Shown one piece after another: positions 1-10,475 of a stretch of 64,000 bases of DNA (the stretch's first letter is position 1; each line of letters opens with the position of its first letter). A model generated the notes under the pieces. The model did not search any database. It was not told the DNA's origin and saw nothing but the letters and a program-made list of their open reading frames with translations. Source of the DNA: Undaria pinnatifida (Eukaryota > Sar > Phaeophyceae > Laminariales > Alariaceae); contig JABAKD010000016.1 in NCBI GenBank assembly GCA_012845835.1, forward strand, positions 23,482,573 through 23,546,572, written 5' to 3'. Made by a program: the position numbers and the translations under genes.

Positions 1-117
1 CGGCTGAGCAGCACGGCATTGCCCTGACGGTTGTGCTTCAGCTCTATGTTGGCTGCTTGGAGGCTAAGGAGATACGTGCTGCGACACCGCGGAGGACGAA
101 ATCGCGCGCGGGAAAGG

Positions 118-480
118 CCCATGGAGACTGTCCAGATCGATTTGCCTGGCCCTTACGAGGCGTCCTTGGGCGGGTCGGTGTATCTGATCGCGTTCGTGGA
201 CAGTGCTTCGATGTGGATGCGGCCATACCGTATGAGGTGAAAGTCTTAGACAACCGCGTACATCCAGAAGTTTCTCGCCGACATGGACGGAATGGGGAGG
301 CAAAACTGTTTTCGCACTGATAACGGCGCGGAGTTCATCAGCCGCGACTATGTGGACTATTGCGACTCTACCGGGATTCGCCGCGAGTACACGGCTCCGG
401 GGAAGCCGCAGCAGAACGCGGTTGTCGAGAGTGCTATTTAGCGTGCTATGAAGGTCGGCCATGCGGCGCGTCTTGAGAAT
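118..480 (+). pseudogene. Copia integrase core fragment
   Basis: Two overlapping frames together give a retroviral-type integrase core (DDE/rve family), the enzyme that inserts the cDNA into host DNA. The first frame (about 121-237) has the IDLPGPYEAS and YLIAFVDSAS blocks that hold the first catalytic Asp. A frameshift near 240 moves the reading to another frame, which carries FRTDNGAEF with the second Asp and the block KPQQNAVVESAI with the catalytic Glu. An in-frame TAG follows directly at 438-440, where this family normally has Trp. All three acidic positions can be recognised, but the frame is broken, so this is a relic. Confidence 0.9.
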
Positions 481-954
481 TGGACGACTGATCCCGGACG
501 TTGACCTCGGCTAAATCCCGTTCGTCGGCAAATGGAACCGTTTGTGGCTCGAGGCTGCCCTGTGGGCTTCCGACTGTTTCAACCGCTCCGCGACCAAGGC
601 GAACACTGAATGGCGGAAACCGCACGTGGTTTTTTTCGGGCGACTGCCGGATCTGCCGGTGATTCCTTTTTTCCATCCAGGCATGATGCGGGTGGACCGG
701 AGCACAAGGTCCGATGCCCAAGCGGTCATGTGTTTTCACATCAACAACGGTCAAAACCACTCCTCGTCTACCGTGAAGGTTCTCAACAGCTCCACCGGAG
801 GCATGTGTTATTCTAGCGACATCGTATGGACGGTCCCCCGCACGCCTGTCCTGCCGTTGCCGCCGCCGGTGGGCGCGGGGCGTTCAGTGGGCTCAGCGGA
901 CGCCGCCGCGCCGACAACGACGCCGGGATTCAACATAAGATACATGCCACCGTT

Positions 955-1330
955 ACTGCCGCCACCGTCACAGCCGGTAATGTCACAGCCGTCACTTCCG
1001 CAGCCGACACAGCCGTCACTTCCGCCGCCGTCAGAACCGGTAACGTCACAGCCGTCACTGCCGCTGCCGTCACAGCCAGCAACGGTACAGCCGTTACTGT
1101 CACAGCAGTCACTTCCGGCGCCGTTACCGCCGTCAATGCCGCCGCCGTCACAGCCGGTATCGCCACAGCCGTCTCTGCCGGTGCCATTATATTACTGTCA
1201 CAGCCGTCACTTCCGCCGCCGTCACAGCCGTCACGGCCGCCATCGTCGCAGCCGTGAACGCCAAAGTCGTCACAGCCGCCGCCATCACAGCCGTCACGAC
1301 CGCCACCGCCACAGTTGTCGGCGTCGCCGT
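955..1330 (+). repeat. GC-rich minisatellite in the copia spacer
   Basis: Short degenerate units built on CAGCCGTCAC and GCCGCCGTCA follow one another with small changes for about 375 bp. They lie between the integrase and reverse transcriptase blocks, where copia polyproteins carry a low-complexity linker. In one frame the stretch reads as Pro/Ser/Gln-rich peptide (SQPSLPPPSQP-like); the alternative frames give Ala/Val/Thr-rich or Arg/His/Ser-rich peptide. The open frames here are long because the repeat lacks stops, not because of proven coding. Confidence 0.8.
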
Positions 1331-1550
1331 ACTTGGAGACGCAGCGGGTGTCTGGCCGTACCCGCTCGAAGACGATCCAGTTTTCAGACACGCCGAAGAT
1401 GCGCTTCTCAACAACGCTGGAGGAGCCGCCTCTCCCGTCGCCAGTGAAAAACGGCAAGGCTTTTAGTCACAACGCTGGGCTTCTGTCAATCGCGAGCAAG
1501 AAGGAGTCTCTGTCGATGCTGAATACGTGTGCAGCGATTGATGATGGCCG

Positions 1551-1763
1551 TCGCGAGCAGCTGACGCCCGCCGTGGAGGATCGCGGTGGGAGCTCATGTA
1601 GTAGGGGCTGCGAACAGCTGGCGCCCGCCGTGGAGGATCGCGGTGGGAGCTCATATAGTTGGGGCCCCGAGAAGCTGACGCCCGCCGTGGAGGATCGCGA
1701 TGGGAGTTCATATGGTGAGGGCCGCGAGCAAGTTGCGCCCGCCGTGGAGGACCGCGTAGAGTA
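1551..1763 (+). repeat. 57-bp in-frame tandem repeat, about four units
   Basis: Four units of 57 bp encode a 19-residue repeat with core PAVEDRGGSS. The units read EQLTPAVEDRGGSSCS, EQLAPAVEDRGGSSYS, EKLTPAVEDRDGSSYG and EQVAPAVEDR. The unit length is a multiple of three and most changes keep the frame open, so this repeat was probably kept in frame while the copia polyprotein was still expressed. It lies in the linker between integrase and reverse transcriptase. A stop follows at 1762-1764. Confidence 0.85.
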
Positions 1764-1794
1764 GCTATCCGCAGGGAAGTCCAGGGGGACACCT

Positions 1795-2690
1795 TGGGTT
1801 ATGGTGGCGTTGCTTGCCACACGCGAGGGCATCGAAGATACGCTGAACGACCAGTGACTGCCTTTCAAGCCTCAAGACCTGCCGCACTGTTACGCGAGGG
1901 ACGTCAACGTCCCCAGGAATCATATGGAGGCCATGCGGTCCGAACACGCGTATCTTTGGAAGGACTCTTCAGGTCGGGAATTTTACGGATTACTGGAGGC
2001 GGGGACATTTGAGCCCGTGTAGCAACGAGTCGACCATTACATCAACGCAATGTGAGTGTTCAATTGGAAAGCAGATGAATACGGATGGCCAACTGAAACC
2101 AAGGCAAGAATGGTAGCACGGGGGGATGAGCACAGAGCTAACGTTGATTTTGGAGAATTATTTGCGCCCACTGTTGCTGTTTCGAGTGTTTTTTTATTGA
2201 CTGCCATGGCCTGTGAACTAGGCCTCGACCTGCGCCATTTTGACATTGAGCAAGCTTTCGTGCAATCTGATCTATAGGAAAACGTGTTCATGCGTTTGCC
2301 TCAGGGTTGCGGGAGGTTGTAGGGGAAGATAGTGAGGCTAAACAAGAGTCTCTTGCTTGAAGCAGTCATTGAGGCAATGGCATGTCCATCTTAGTAGATG
2401 TTTGTTGACTTCGGGATTTTCGCAGTGCCTGGCGGACGCATGCGTTTTCCGTTTGATGGAAGACGAGAGAGTAGTGATGATCATAGTGGTGCATGTGGAT
2501 GGCATATTCGCAGTTGGAGAGAGGACAAGGTGTGATCAACTTGGGAGAGATTTGAACCAGATGGTTCCGGTCCTCGGAGAGCTACGTTGGTATTCCGGGT
2601 GTTTCTACGGGAGAGATTGGGAGAAGGGGGTGTTGACAATTTTCCAGCAGACATTTGCTGAACAGTTGGCAAGCGAATACGGGTAGAATT
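1795..2690 (+). pseudogene. Copia reverse transcriptase fragment
   Basis: The stretch begins with the pre-RT block typical of copia elements (HMEAMRSEHAYLW then EFYGLLEAGTFEPV, about 1920-2020). It continues with the fingers and palm: FNWKADEYGWPTETKARMVA, FGELFAPTVAVSS, and HFDIEQAFVQSDL, which holds the first catalytic Asp. It then runs to the block around HVDGIF, where functional enzymes have Y/F-V-D-D; the second Asp of that pair is Gly here. TAG or TGA codons at about 2026, 2275, 2320 and 2350 interrupt the frame. The altered active site and the stops both mark it as inactive. The function, cDNA synthesis from element RNA, is known from the family. Confidence 0.93.
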
Positions 2691-3449
2691 TGGAAAGAGT
2701 GTCCCGCTCCCGGTTGGCACGAAACTTGGCAAAGTTTGACAAGAATAAAGCACCAGGGGGCTGGCCATTTTCCCAGTTGGTAGGCTCACTGATGTGGCTG
2801 TCACCTGAGGCTCGACCAGGCATCTCCAATACAGTGAGAGCAGCGGTAGCTAGGTACTGTTCGGCTCCCAAGTATGTGCACTGGAGGGCAGCAATGAATT
2901 GGTATCTCAGGATATGTGAGACGGACGAGCGGATTTGGTTTTACTTCTCAGAGAGGTACAGTAGGAGGTCCGAGCTTGCAGGCGTTTGCAGACGCGAACT
3001 ACACGAGTGTGGCGGCTGATAGGAGGTCAGTTTCGGGGGGACTAGTGATGTGCGGGGGTGCTTGCGTGTCATGGTTTTCTAGGTCACACAAGTACGTCAC
3101 GGTGTGTACAACAAAGGCAGAGCACGTGGCGCTTGCAGATGTCATGAATGAAGTCCTATTTCTGCGGCAGGTTTGGCGTTTCGTGTTGTCTCCTGTCGGC
3201 ATGCCATTCATACCGGTATTCGAGGACAATGAGGGTGCTGCCCAACCAGCGCAGAACCCCATTACTAACTCTAACTCCTAGCACATCGACGTACGGCACC
3301 ACTTCCTCAGGGAGCTGGTAGGAAGGAAAGAGGTATCGATCATCCACGTGCTGTCCAAGTTTCAGCATGCCAATTTTCTGACCAAAGCAATAGCCCGGGA
3401 CTCTTTTGAGTTCCACCGTAACCTTGCGATGAATTCGGGGGAAGTTTGA
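2691..3449 (+). pseudogene. Copia RNase H and polyprotein C-terminus, broken
   Basis: After the RT thumb region (GGWPFSQLVGSLMWLSPEARPG, here quoted in part) the frame shifts near 2916-3000. It then shows the copia RNase H blocks: ADANYTSVAADRRSVSGG, VSWFSRSHKYVTVCTTKAEH, and EDNEGAAQPAQNP followed by HIDVRHHFLRELV and HANFLTKAIA. A TAG at 3278-3280 sits where the family has Lys before HIDV. The C-terminal frame ends at 3447-3449. The domain degrades the RNA of RNA-DNA hybrids during element replication. The blocks match the family closely, but at least one stop and one frameshift make it a pseudogene. Confidence 0.92.
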
Positions 3450-4500
3450 TTATTTTCGGTTACTCTTGGGGATTTTAGATTTTGAAATTTGGAACTTTTT
3501 GTTTCCGTCGTGACTATGTATTAAATTAGGATTGAAGACGGACCTGTAGAGTAAAAAATAAACTATTGTTTTTCTTTTTGGGAGCATTTGATGTTAAGAC
3601 TTCGCGATTTTTCGCTTTGATTTTACCATTGACTTTTTTTACGGATTTGAAGTATAGACTATTGCCTGGGAACATGATATAGGTTGATTTTCGAGCTTAT
3701 GCTAACGATGCTTTAAGTTTCTCATCTTAATTTCGGTGTAATCGCTAATGATGAACGATATGGCGCGGATTATGAGCAGGAAGACATTTCGATTTTTTTT
3801 GCGGGTTTTTGACGGTTGAATCTGCAGGAGGTTAACGACGCATTTAAGCATTTGACGCATTTATTTGCGAGCTAGTTCGAAAATTCAATTTGAGAAAGGA
3901 TATCTTTGCTTTTAACTGGTAGAGTAGGTAGATATGATGGATGCTGGCTTCCATGGTTAGTCGAAAAAGCGTTATAATCAAAGTGTCTTGTAATACCAAC
4001 GCGTGCTGAGAGCTTGGTATGGACTACACCAGAGAAAAACTGGTTGGACAAAATGTGGCTTGACTCCGGAGTGGGGGAGTTATATAATCGCTTATTTTAT
4101 TTTTTGAGTTGAAGGCGAACCTCTTATACTTGGTTTGAAGTTGAGAATAGTGCTTTTAAATTTGCAGGAATGTAGGATGGATGGCGTGAGCATTATCGTG
4201 ACAGTTGTCACACGGGCAGGAGGAATGTTGGATTGACTATTTGCTCGTACCAATGTCTGATATATGTTTCTGTAAATATCAACGAAGGTCATGGTATGAA
4301 ATTCGTATTAAGGGTGTTGTAAAATTTGTATTTGGCATGTCGGATGAACTGTGAATTGGTAGCCGTATATGTGCCCTTCTTTCTTTGGCGGAGACAATGA
4401 TAATATACATACTTGTGCCTTTTTTACGACTGCTTCCGCGGGCCCATCGACGGCTCCCACCTTCGACATGATCCACCACATGATGACCTAGGCAACCTCG
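3431..4500 (+). other. AT-rich flank, possible 3' LTR of the copia element
   Basis: A purine tract (GAATTCGGGGGAAG) at about 3431-3444 precedes TTGATTATTTTCGG, the layout expected for a polypurine primer followed by a TG-starting LTR. The following kilobase is T-rich and has no supportable gene. A TATATAA-like stretch lies near 4082. With the 5' LTR outside the window, neither the length nor the end of an LTR can be fixed. Confidence 0.3.
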
Positions 4501-4536
4501 TGTACGAGGTACTCCAATACCAGGTACCTTGAAAAC

Positions 4537-4998
4537 TCAAGACCTGATCGTGGTACTGATGTTCTGGTAGGTACGACCTAGATACTTGTCTTTGGGAGGC
4601 TGCTGCTCAACAGACAGGCAGTCACCCACCAGCAGACAGCGGTAGGATCCCACTGCAGAGGCAAGCCTTACGGCATCAACTTCGACAACAACCGCAGCAC
4701 CGGTCGATCCACCTGCACCATGGCCTCCCCCATCGCCGGATGTCCCACCAGCCTTATCATGACCTCCTCTACCTGCGGAAGTTCCACCACGTGATGACCC
4801 CCCCCTCCCTGCTGAAGAGCTTTTCTGTGCAGATCCTCCGATATCCCCACGCCCTCTCAACGAGCTCGGGTGCTGCTTGCGTCGGCCACCTGGCGTATCT
4901 TCTCTAGACAACTTTTTTCGGGGCCAGGTCGCTGCGACCCAAATTAGTTTTTCTCGATTCCACCAGGAATATAGCAACAACGGCGAGTCGGGCGCCAC
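4537..4998 (-). CDS. Gly/Ser/Arg-rich open frame of unknown function
   Basis: This 153-codon minus-strand frame encodes a central low-complexity segment (roughly residues 45-100) rich in Gly, Ser and Arg, with runs such as AGRGGSSRGGTSAGRGG, then an Ala/Val-rich stretch. No domain is recognised, and no signal peptide or membrane helix is evident. Glycine-rich RGG-like segments occur in RNA-binding proteins and in some retroelement Gag proteins, but nothing here decides between these. The frame may be open only because the sequence is repetitive. It lies alone, with no clear promoter or neighbour. Confidence 0.2.
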   Translation of the reverse strand: MAPDSPLLLYSWWNREKLIWVAATWPRKKLSREDTPGGRRKQHPSSLRGRGDIGGSAQKSSSAGRGGSSRGGTSAGRGGHDKAGGTSGDGGGHGAGGSTGAAVVVEVDAVRLASAVGSYRCLLVGDCLSVEQQPPKDKYLGRTYQNISTTIRS

Positions 4999-4999
4999 G

Positions 5000-6400
5000 G
5001 GAGACGAGTAGCAGCACCGCGACAGCCACCGGCTTAGCCCGCATAGCAGCGTCAGTCTGTCGCAAAACGCAACACAGGCAGCGAGCCCACAGCAGAATCG
5101 CGCTGCGCCTGTCCCACGCCCCGCTCCGTTGGTCGGTCGAGGATATACAGATAGGCTTGTGGGGGCCCTTATTGGAGGTACTTAATAATAGAGGTGTAGA
5201 TGATTGGCCATAAAGTAACAAAAAAAAACAAGTTATGGGAGACTAGGTAAGATCATGGGAGAGCAGCCCACCATTTCATGTTTTCACTTTTTTTCATTTT
5301 TCGAAACTCACCACGTACTGGGTGATGACAGGTGATGCTGGTAATCTGCCGAACTTTGCAGACGTGCCTGTACGCGTAGCGGCTACCGGGTTGGCTGTAA
5401 CTCTTGGATTTTATTTTTTGATTCTTCGCAAACCCACTTCATTCAAAGTATGCCGGCACGCACACCCACGACGTAGGCACCTGTCAATCCTTGACAAACA
5501 CGCCTAAGCCACGTCCGCCATTTGCCCACGATATTCTTCCACCCCCACCCCCTCACATTATTGCAGCACGCTCTCTCCAGATCTCCTTCAATCTACTAGA
5601 GCGATCCTGGTCGCAGTGTCAAGGAATACCGAGGGAGCAGCAGCAACAGAGGCGTAAGTCATCGAGACCATAGGTAGGCGAACCTATCTATGTGGCAATT
5701 GAGGGGTGAGATGTCGATTTCGTTAACCTATCCTGACGGGGGGGGGTAATGTTGATGTATTTTTCCAAAATGGTCCTTGTCACCCCATCACACTACTAGA
5801 CTACATTATCAGTGGTAGCTGGGCGTTTTCGCTGCCGCCAGGTTCGGGTAGGTAACTCATGGTGAGCCAAACTGGCGACGCATTGCGCGCTATGCAAAGC
5901 GCAAGCGAAAAGCGTCATACACACTGCCCGAAACGACGTGCTTCATACCGTCCATTCTTCTTCGTCCAACCCTGAAGACGGCAAGTGTGCCCGCAGCGCA
6001 TGTTACTAACGCCATGCTTACCACATTCCTGTGCTGTTTCGATTTTGAAGCACGTTGTTTTGCCTAGTTCTGACCTAACGGTGTTTCTCAACGGAGTAAA
6101 TGCTATTTGTAGACTGGTCTATGTACTACACGTGTATTTTGTAAATATCATGCATAATCTTCGTCTTGCTTTCGCCCTCCTTCCCAATAGTAACTTAGAA
6201 ACTGCGCAACATAGGCGACCCCCTCACCCCCTCCCCACTACGATACGTGCCTTCGTTTTTATCGCGGTAGAGATTTTGCATTTATTTTCTTCCCTCCTCG
6301 ACTCGCGTCAAGAATTGTGTACCTATTCACGCTGCTAGGCGCTTTTTGCACTTACTTACTTGATCCGTTCAGAGTCAGAATAAAATATCACCAGAACAAG
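5000..6400. other. No supported gene
   Basis: Only short open frames occur, none with a recognisable domain or convincing exon structure. Short homopolymers are present (a C-rich stretch near 5531-5555 and a G run near 5740). No inverted terminal repeats or tandem arrays were seen. Confidence 0.5.
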
Positions 6401-6660
6401 AGTCATCCCACGGTAGGGGTTACACTTTCTGCGCCCAAACGTCCCTGGGCGATTGAATTCCTCACGATTGAGTTCCTCGTGTGAGGAACTGCCGGCCAAT
6501 GAAGTATTTTCACGAGTGCTTTTTTTTTTGGACTAAGGCATAGAACTTTGGTCGGGTTTTGCGAACGAACGCCCTCGAAGTCATTTTTCGGGTGAGATAT
6601 TGAGTTCCTCATGTGAGGAGCTCAGGGAGGTTTGGGTGCAACCTCTACCGTGGGATGACT
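6401..6660. mobile_element. 260-bp MITE with 24-bp inverted termini
   Basis: The left end AGTCATCCCACGGTAGGGGT matches, inverted, the right end ACCTCTACCGTGGGATGACT with one mismatch over these 20 bases, and the match continues a few bases inward. The inside has further foldback motifs: the block GTTCCTC then GTGAGGAAC occurs near 6471-6488 and a similar one near 6604-6620. No coding capacity is present. A target duplication was not identified, since the flanks AGAACAAG and CACAAACC differ. Size, termini and lack of genes fit a miniature inverted-repeat transposable element of an unassigned superfamily. Confidence 0.85.
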
Positions 6661-7037
6661 CACAAACCACAATGAAAGGTATCCGAACTCAACGACTAAC
6701 GGTGGTAGTATTCGAAGTCAACAACTAATAGAGTACCAACGGGGCGACCAACTTCTATATAAATGTTTTCCCCTATTGCCTCATCCCTTTTTTTTATGTT
6801 GCTCTAGACTATACTCTCATTAGTAGTAACTCCCTCCCAGTGGTAGTAACTCAGATCTGGGTTTACATTGGCCCTCTTTCCCCTTCCCCTCTACGGCATA
6901 TGCCTTCATCATTGTCGCGAGAAAAATCCAGGTTTTAGTTCTTCCCTCGTCGACTCGCGTTGAATGGTACCTCCCCACGCTGATAGGCGCTCTAAAAGTT
7001 GACCCTTTCTGTAGGCGTTTTGGCAAACAAAGTCGAA

Positions 7038-7128
7038 TCTCATCATGGTGGGAATCGAATTAAGGGATCAACACCATTTTATTAGTACTAAATGCATCCG
7101 AGGATGACCACTAGACCATCGGGGCCAC
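7038..7128 (-). pseudogene. Degenerate tRNA or tRNA-derived SINE head
   Basis: On the minus strand the order is GGCCCCGATGGTCTAGTGGT, which matches a tRNA acceptor start and the internal A-box promoter, then about 50 bases later AATTCGATTCCC, which matches the B-box/T-loop. The T-stem and the 3' acceptor half do not pair with the 5' side, so a working cloverleaf is unlikely. It could be a decayed tRNA gene or the tRNA-like head of a SINE. It lies 84 bp from the MITE at 7212. Confidence 0.45.
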
Positions 7129-7211
7129 CGTGCGCATTATGCTTAAACTTCGCATACACTGTGTCTTCAAGTCGTGTCCGTTCCCTGACGTTTGCCTAGG
7201 CAAAACAATGG

Positions 7212-7478
7212 ACCAAGGCTACGGTAGGGGGGGTACCCCCATTTTCACTGGTGTGTTTGAGCCACTCGCACGAGTAGCTCTGTACCCTACGGATGAAGAT
7301 GGTTTAGGAACTTGGTTTGCCGCAGATTATATCACCTTTGCATTGCGGATTGATTTCGTCAATGTAAAACATCAAGAAAACGTAAGATTGCATAGGAACA
7401 AAGGGGTTACTCGCGCGAGTGACCCCTAGCCACTGAAATAAAAGGCCCAAAAGAGGACCCCCCTACCGTAGCCTGGGT
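7212..7478. mobile_element. 267-bp MITE, family M1, with CAATGG target duplication
   Basis: The left terminus ACCAAGGCTACGGTAGGGGG is repeated inverted at the right end (CCCCCTACCGTAGCCTGGGT) with one mismatch. The hexamer CAATGG is present directly on both sides (7206-7211 and 7479-7484), a likely target-site duplication. Each end carries an internal near-palindrome (CACTCGCACGAGT near 7263 and ACTCGCGCGAGT near 7408). It has no coding capacity. The same termini plus palindromes recur at 8024, 28367, 45037 and 48615, so this is a dispersed family in this genome. Confidence 0.88.
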
Positions 7479-8023
7479 CAATGGTTGCTTATTTCCCCTG
7501 TTAATAGTTCCCTCCGGCTGACGTGTGATATTCATGTCGTATCAGCAGATTCTGACAATTTGTGTTTTCCTGCTGCCTTCAGATTGATCTAGTAGAGCCA
7601 TGTTACTCTGTAGTGATATGCACTTTGAATCCGAACCTGAATACTCCAATGACCCACGGTCCTCTAGAGATATCACGTTGCCGGTATTGTTTTTTCGCGT
7701 GCTTCAATAACAGTAGGTGCGCATCAATTTTGCCTGAGTTTGATCGCTGGAAAACGTCTTTATCTGACCGACACCAGGTCCTGGGAGGACGTTAAGCAAG
7801 ACGCAAGGTTGGAACAGACAACAAATTGATTCCCTGTCGAACGCAACAAAACTCCTTCTTCGTGGCTATCGGTCCGGACAGCGTTGATTTCTCTTTCTTT
7901 CGAGTGTCCTGGTAGACAATGCAATTTGTCACGAGGTTGCGCGTGGAACGAACGTGTGTGAGCGCATTTGGGTCGATTTCATATACCGCACCTCTTTTTT
8001 GGAATCAGAGTGAAACAATAATA

Positions 8024-8110
8024 ACCAAAGCTACACAGTAGCGGGAGCCCCCCGCCTTATCCCTCCTCTTGGATTAGAGTCACTCGCACGGGCGACTCTG
8101 TATCTCATTG
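8024..8110. repeat. M1-family MITE end, right end not found
   Basis: The start ACCAAAGCTACACAGTAGCG resembles the M1 left terminus, and about 65 bp inward lies the family near-palindrome, here GAGTCACTCGCACGGGCGACTC (quoted as two adjoining halves GAGTCACTCGC and ACGGGCGACTC). No matching right end could be placed downstream, so this is either a truncated or a strongly diverged copy. Confidence 0.5.
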
Positions 8111-8811
8111 GAGAAAATAGTTTATTCAGGCGATTTCTTGGGCCCCGGTAGCTTGGTTAGGCCGTAGAAACCTATCAGCCACGCCGAAGGTGCTTTCAAA
8201 CACGTGGTTATAGGCACGCCGCAGGCGACAATAACTGAGGAAGGCATATGGTAAGGCATATGCCTGAGGTGTCTGAATCGTGCCTATCGACTTAATGAGG
8301 TATTTTCCTGAATAATGGGCCTGATACGTGCTTGAAGCCTTCTTAGAGGAAAAAGGCAAATCCTTCACTAACTATCTTTTTTAATGTATTTTTGCCCCAA
8401 GGGGGAAAACGGCCCCCCAAACGCCGGAAACCTGCCGAGCGCCCCCAGTGCAATACCGGTACGACGCTGAGTTGACCAATCAGCGCCGTCGCGGATCGGG
8501 GTCTGAAACCTCGGTGTGTTCCGCTGTACCGCACGGTGGCGCGGAATGGTGGCGGTATACCGCTTTCTTTCGTCTGCTTATAAATTATTTCAAATTGAAA
8601 ACTACTGCGGCGTTGGTTGCGATCATCACCAAGGCCAAGGGAATCGACTACAATATACTGTGTTGAGAACCTGAATCACATTTCTTTGAAAAATAAAATC
8701 CTATATGGGCGGTCAACACAATAGCAGCCCAACGTCACTGGTTTTAATGGACTAGAAGAATGACACAAAAAATAGGCAATAATAGGACAGTTATCTAAGA
8801 AATAGGATAGT

Positions 8812-9275
8812 GATACGTAGAGCGCACCGCGGGCGGGCACCGCAATATCGGTGTGGGCTGTGGCTAGCCCCACGTTGCCAGCGAAAAAATGGACTAAATC
8901 GGCCGCTGTCCGCCAAAATACAAGCCTGTTAAAGAACTCTAGACGTCTCCAGAGTCGTGAAAAGGAAAAACAGGTGCATTTCTCGTGGGACCTCTAATGA
9001 TGTGGGATGAATCCCGAACTCGGCGGACAAACAGTGTGTTGTAAAATACCATTAAGGATAGAAACACTTGTCACCCCTCCCTCCGCGATCGCGAGAGCGC
9101 GCGCCGCGGATGGGCGCCGCACCACCAGCGTGGGCTGGGCCCACCTCATGGTGCTAGCGAAAAAATCTGCTGAATCGGTGGCTGTATGCCCATTATCGAG
9201 GCTGTTAAAGACTCGAGACATTTTGCGAGCCGTACAAACAGCTGTGCTTTTGTTGTCGTGCGTCTAATATTAAGT
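8812..9275 (-). repeat. Two reverse copies of a ~0.26-kb repeat (R260)
   Basis: Two consecutive copies (about 8812-9002 and 9003-9275) share the blocks CCACCAGCGTGGGCTG, GCTAGCGAAAAAAT, GAGGCTGTTAAAGACTCGAG and the GATCGCGAG core, read here as the complement of the forward copies at 12.3-13.9 kb. The first copy is diverged and shorter. No gene is encoded. The copies define a dispersed or tandem repeat family with at least eight members between 8.8 and 13.9 kb. Confidence 0.8.
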
Positions 9276-9360
9276 ATATGCAAGGGATGCCGGCGCCCAT
9301 GCAATGATATACAAATATGAATTAGAGCGATCTACTACTACTGGTATTATAACACGCGCT

Positions 9361-9995
9361 CAAGCCCTGCAGACGTCAAGCGAAACAAACGCTCGAGAGT
9401 ATACCACCGTAAATTCAAAACTTTGGCAACCACCTACCGTTTGGAAAAAATGCCAATTTTGGTAATTATCCATATCAGACGCTGCAGACGTATTTATAAG
9501 ATACAACCGAAGTCGCAAGCTTACCTCAATATTTTTGCAAATTCTCCCTTGTTTCGCTCGACGTCCATCCGCGTTCACGTCGTGGCGCCCAACGGATAAC
9601 GGATACCGAGGGGCGTTGGAGCCGCTCCCCGAACACTTTAACGCGTTGGAGCCGCCCCCCGAAGACTTTTACGTGTTCTATTCGGTCAAACCCTGCAGAC
9701 GTCAAGCAAAACAAACAAAGGCTCAAGCCCTGCAGACGCCAAGCAAAACAAACGCTCGAGAGTATGCCACCGCAAAATTCAAACATTACAATAGCAACTT
9801 ACTTCTGCTTGGAAATGATGCCAATTTTGTCAATCATAAGCGCTGCAGGCGTGAAGATACAATTAAATTTTCTGGAATTCCTCCTCGACATGCGATACTA
9901 CTGCAACTTCTCGCTTGTTTCGCTCGGCATCCGTCCGCGTTCACGTCGAAGCGCGAAACGGATACGGCAGGGCGAAGAACGTTTGAGCCCCCCCC
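9361..9995 (+). repeat. Direct duplication, unit about 360 bp
   Basis: Blocks near 9361 recur in order from about 9723: CAAGCCCTGCAGACG, AACAAACGCTCGAGAGTAT, ATGCCAATTTTG, CGCTGCAGACG or CGCTGCAGGCG, and TTGTTTCGCTCG with the following CCGCGTTCACGTCG. A shorter partial copy of the first block lies at about 9690. The long open frame across it (9535-10116) begins inside the repeat and has no recognisable domain, so it is not called as a gene. Confidence 0.75.
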
Positions 9996-10132
9996 AAAGC
10001 CGGCGCTCGAACGAAGCTATTTGGCCGAGACTTCCAGTTCCGCGAATCGCATACTGAGGCCGAGACGAAAAAAATACCTCCTGACCGAATCCTCGAAAAA
10101 CAGAATGGTCGTATAAATATTTATGTGTTACG

Positions 10133-10475
10133 GATTCCGAATTCCTCCGTACAAACAGCTAGTAGTTGCAGATTCGTCACTTAGATAAAAATACTCCACA
10201 CTCCCCCGTGATCGCGACATACATATCGGGTCGTGGACGGGGCCCGCGCTACCAGCGTGGACTGCACCTACCCCACGCTGCTAGAGAAAAATGGGCTGAA
10301 ACAGGGTCTGTATGCCGGAATACGAATCTGTTAAAGAACTCTAGACATTTTTCAGAGCCGTAAAAACAGGTGTTTTTCTTGTGGGCCCTCTTATTACGTG
10401 GAAATAATGCCAGATTCCGCGGACAAATCCAGGAGCAGCGTAAAATGACAGCTGGGGAATTCAAGTAGTACGCTT
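10133..10475 (-). repeat. R260 reverse copy, left boundary of a 1.8-kb core
   Basis: This copy has the R260 blocks ACCAGCGTGGACTG, CTGCTAGAGAAAAATGGGCTG and TCTGTTAAAGAACTCTAG in reverse orientation. Its outer end carries ATTCCTCCGTACAAACAGCT. The copy at 12250-12520 has the same outer block inverted (GTTTGTACGGAGGAAATCAG). The two therefore face each other as inverted copies around 10.48-12.25 kb. Confidence 0.78.

Larger units (their letters stand above)
1..3449 (+). mobile_element. Decayed Ty1/copia LTR retrotransposon, pol region
   Basis: Read in order, the plus strand gives integrase, a repeat-rich spacer, reverse transcriptase and RNase H. Integrase before reverse transcriptase is the order of Ty1/copia elements, not of Ty3/gypsy. 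Gag, protease and the 5' LTR lie outside the window. The reading is broken by several frameshifts and internal TAG codons (for example near 438, 2275, 2320 and 3278), so the copy cannot make a polyprotein. The RNase H frame ends at the stop at 3447-3449 just after a short purine tract, where the 3' LTR would be expected to begin. The order and motifs are seen directly; assignment to copia follows from the known family order; the LTR limits are not resolved. Confidence 0.93.

Noticed and set aside
542-1447. A 301-codon open frame as a Pro/Arg-rich gene
   Set aside because: It spans the copia linker and a GC-rich minisatellite that has no stops; all other copia blocks around it are in broken frames.
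9535-10116. A 193-codon open frame
   Set aside because: It starts within a direct duplication, has no domain, and its first and second halves encode related repeat sequence in different frames.
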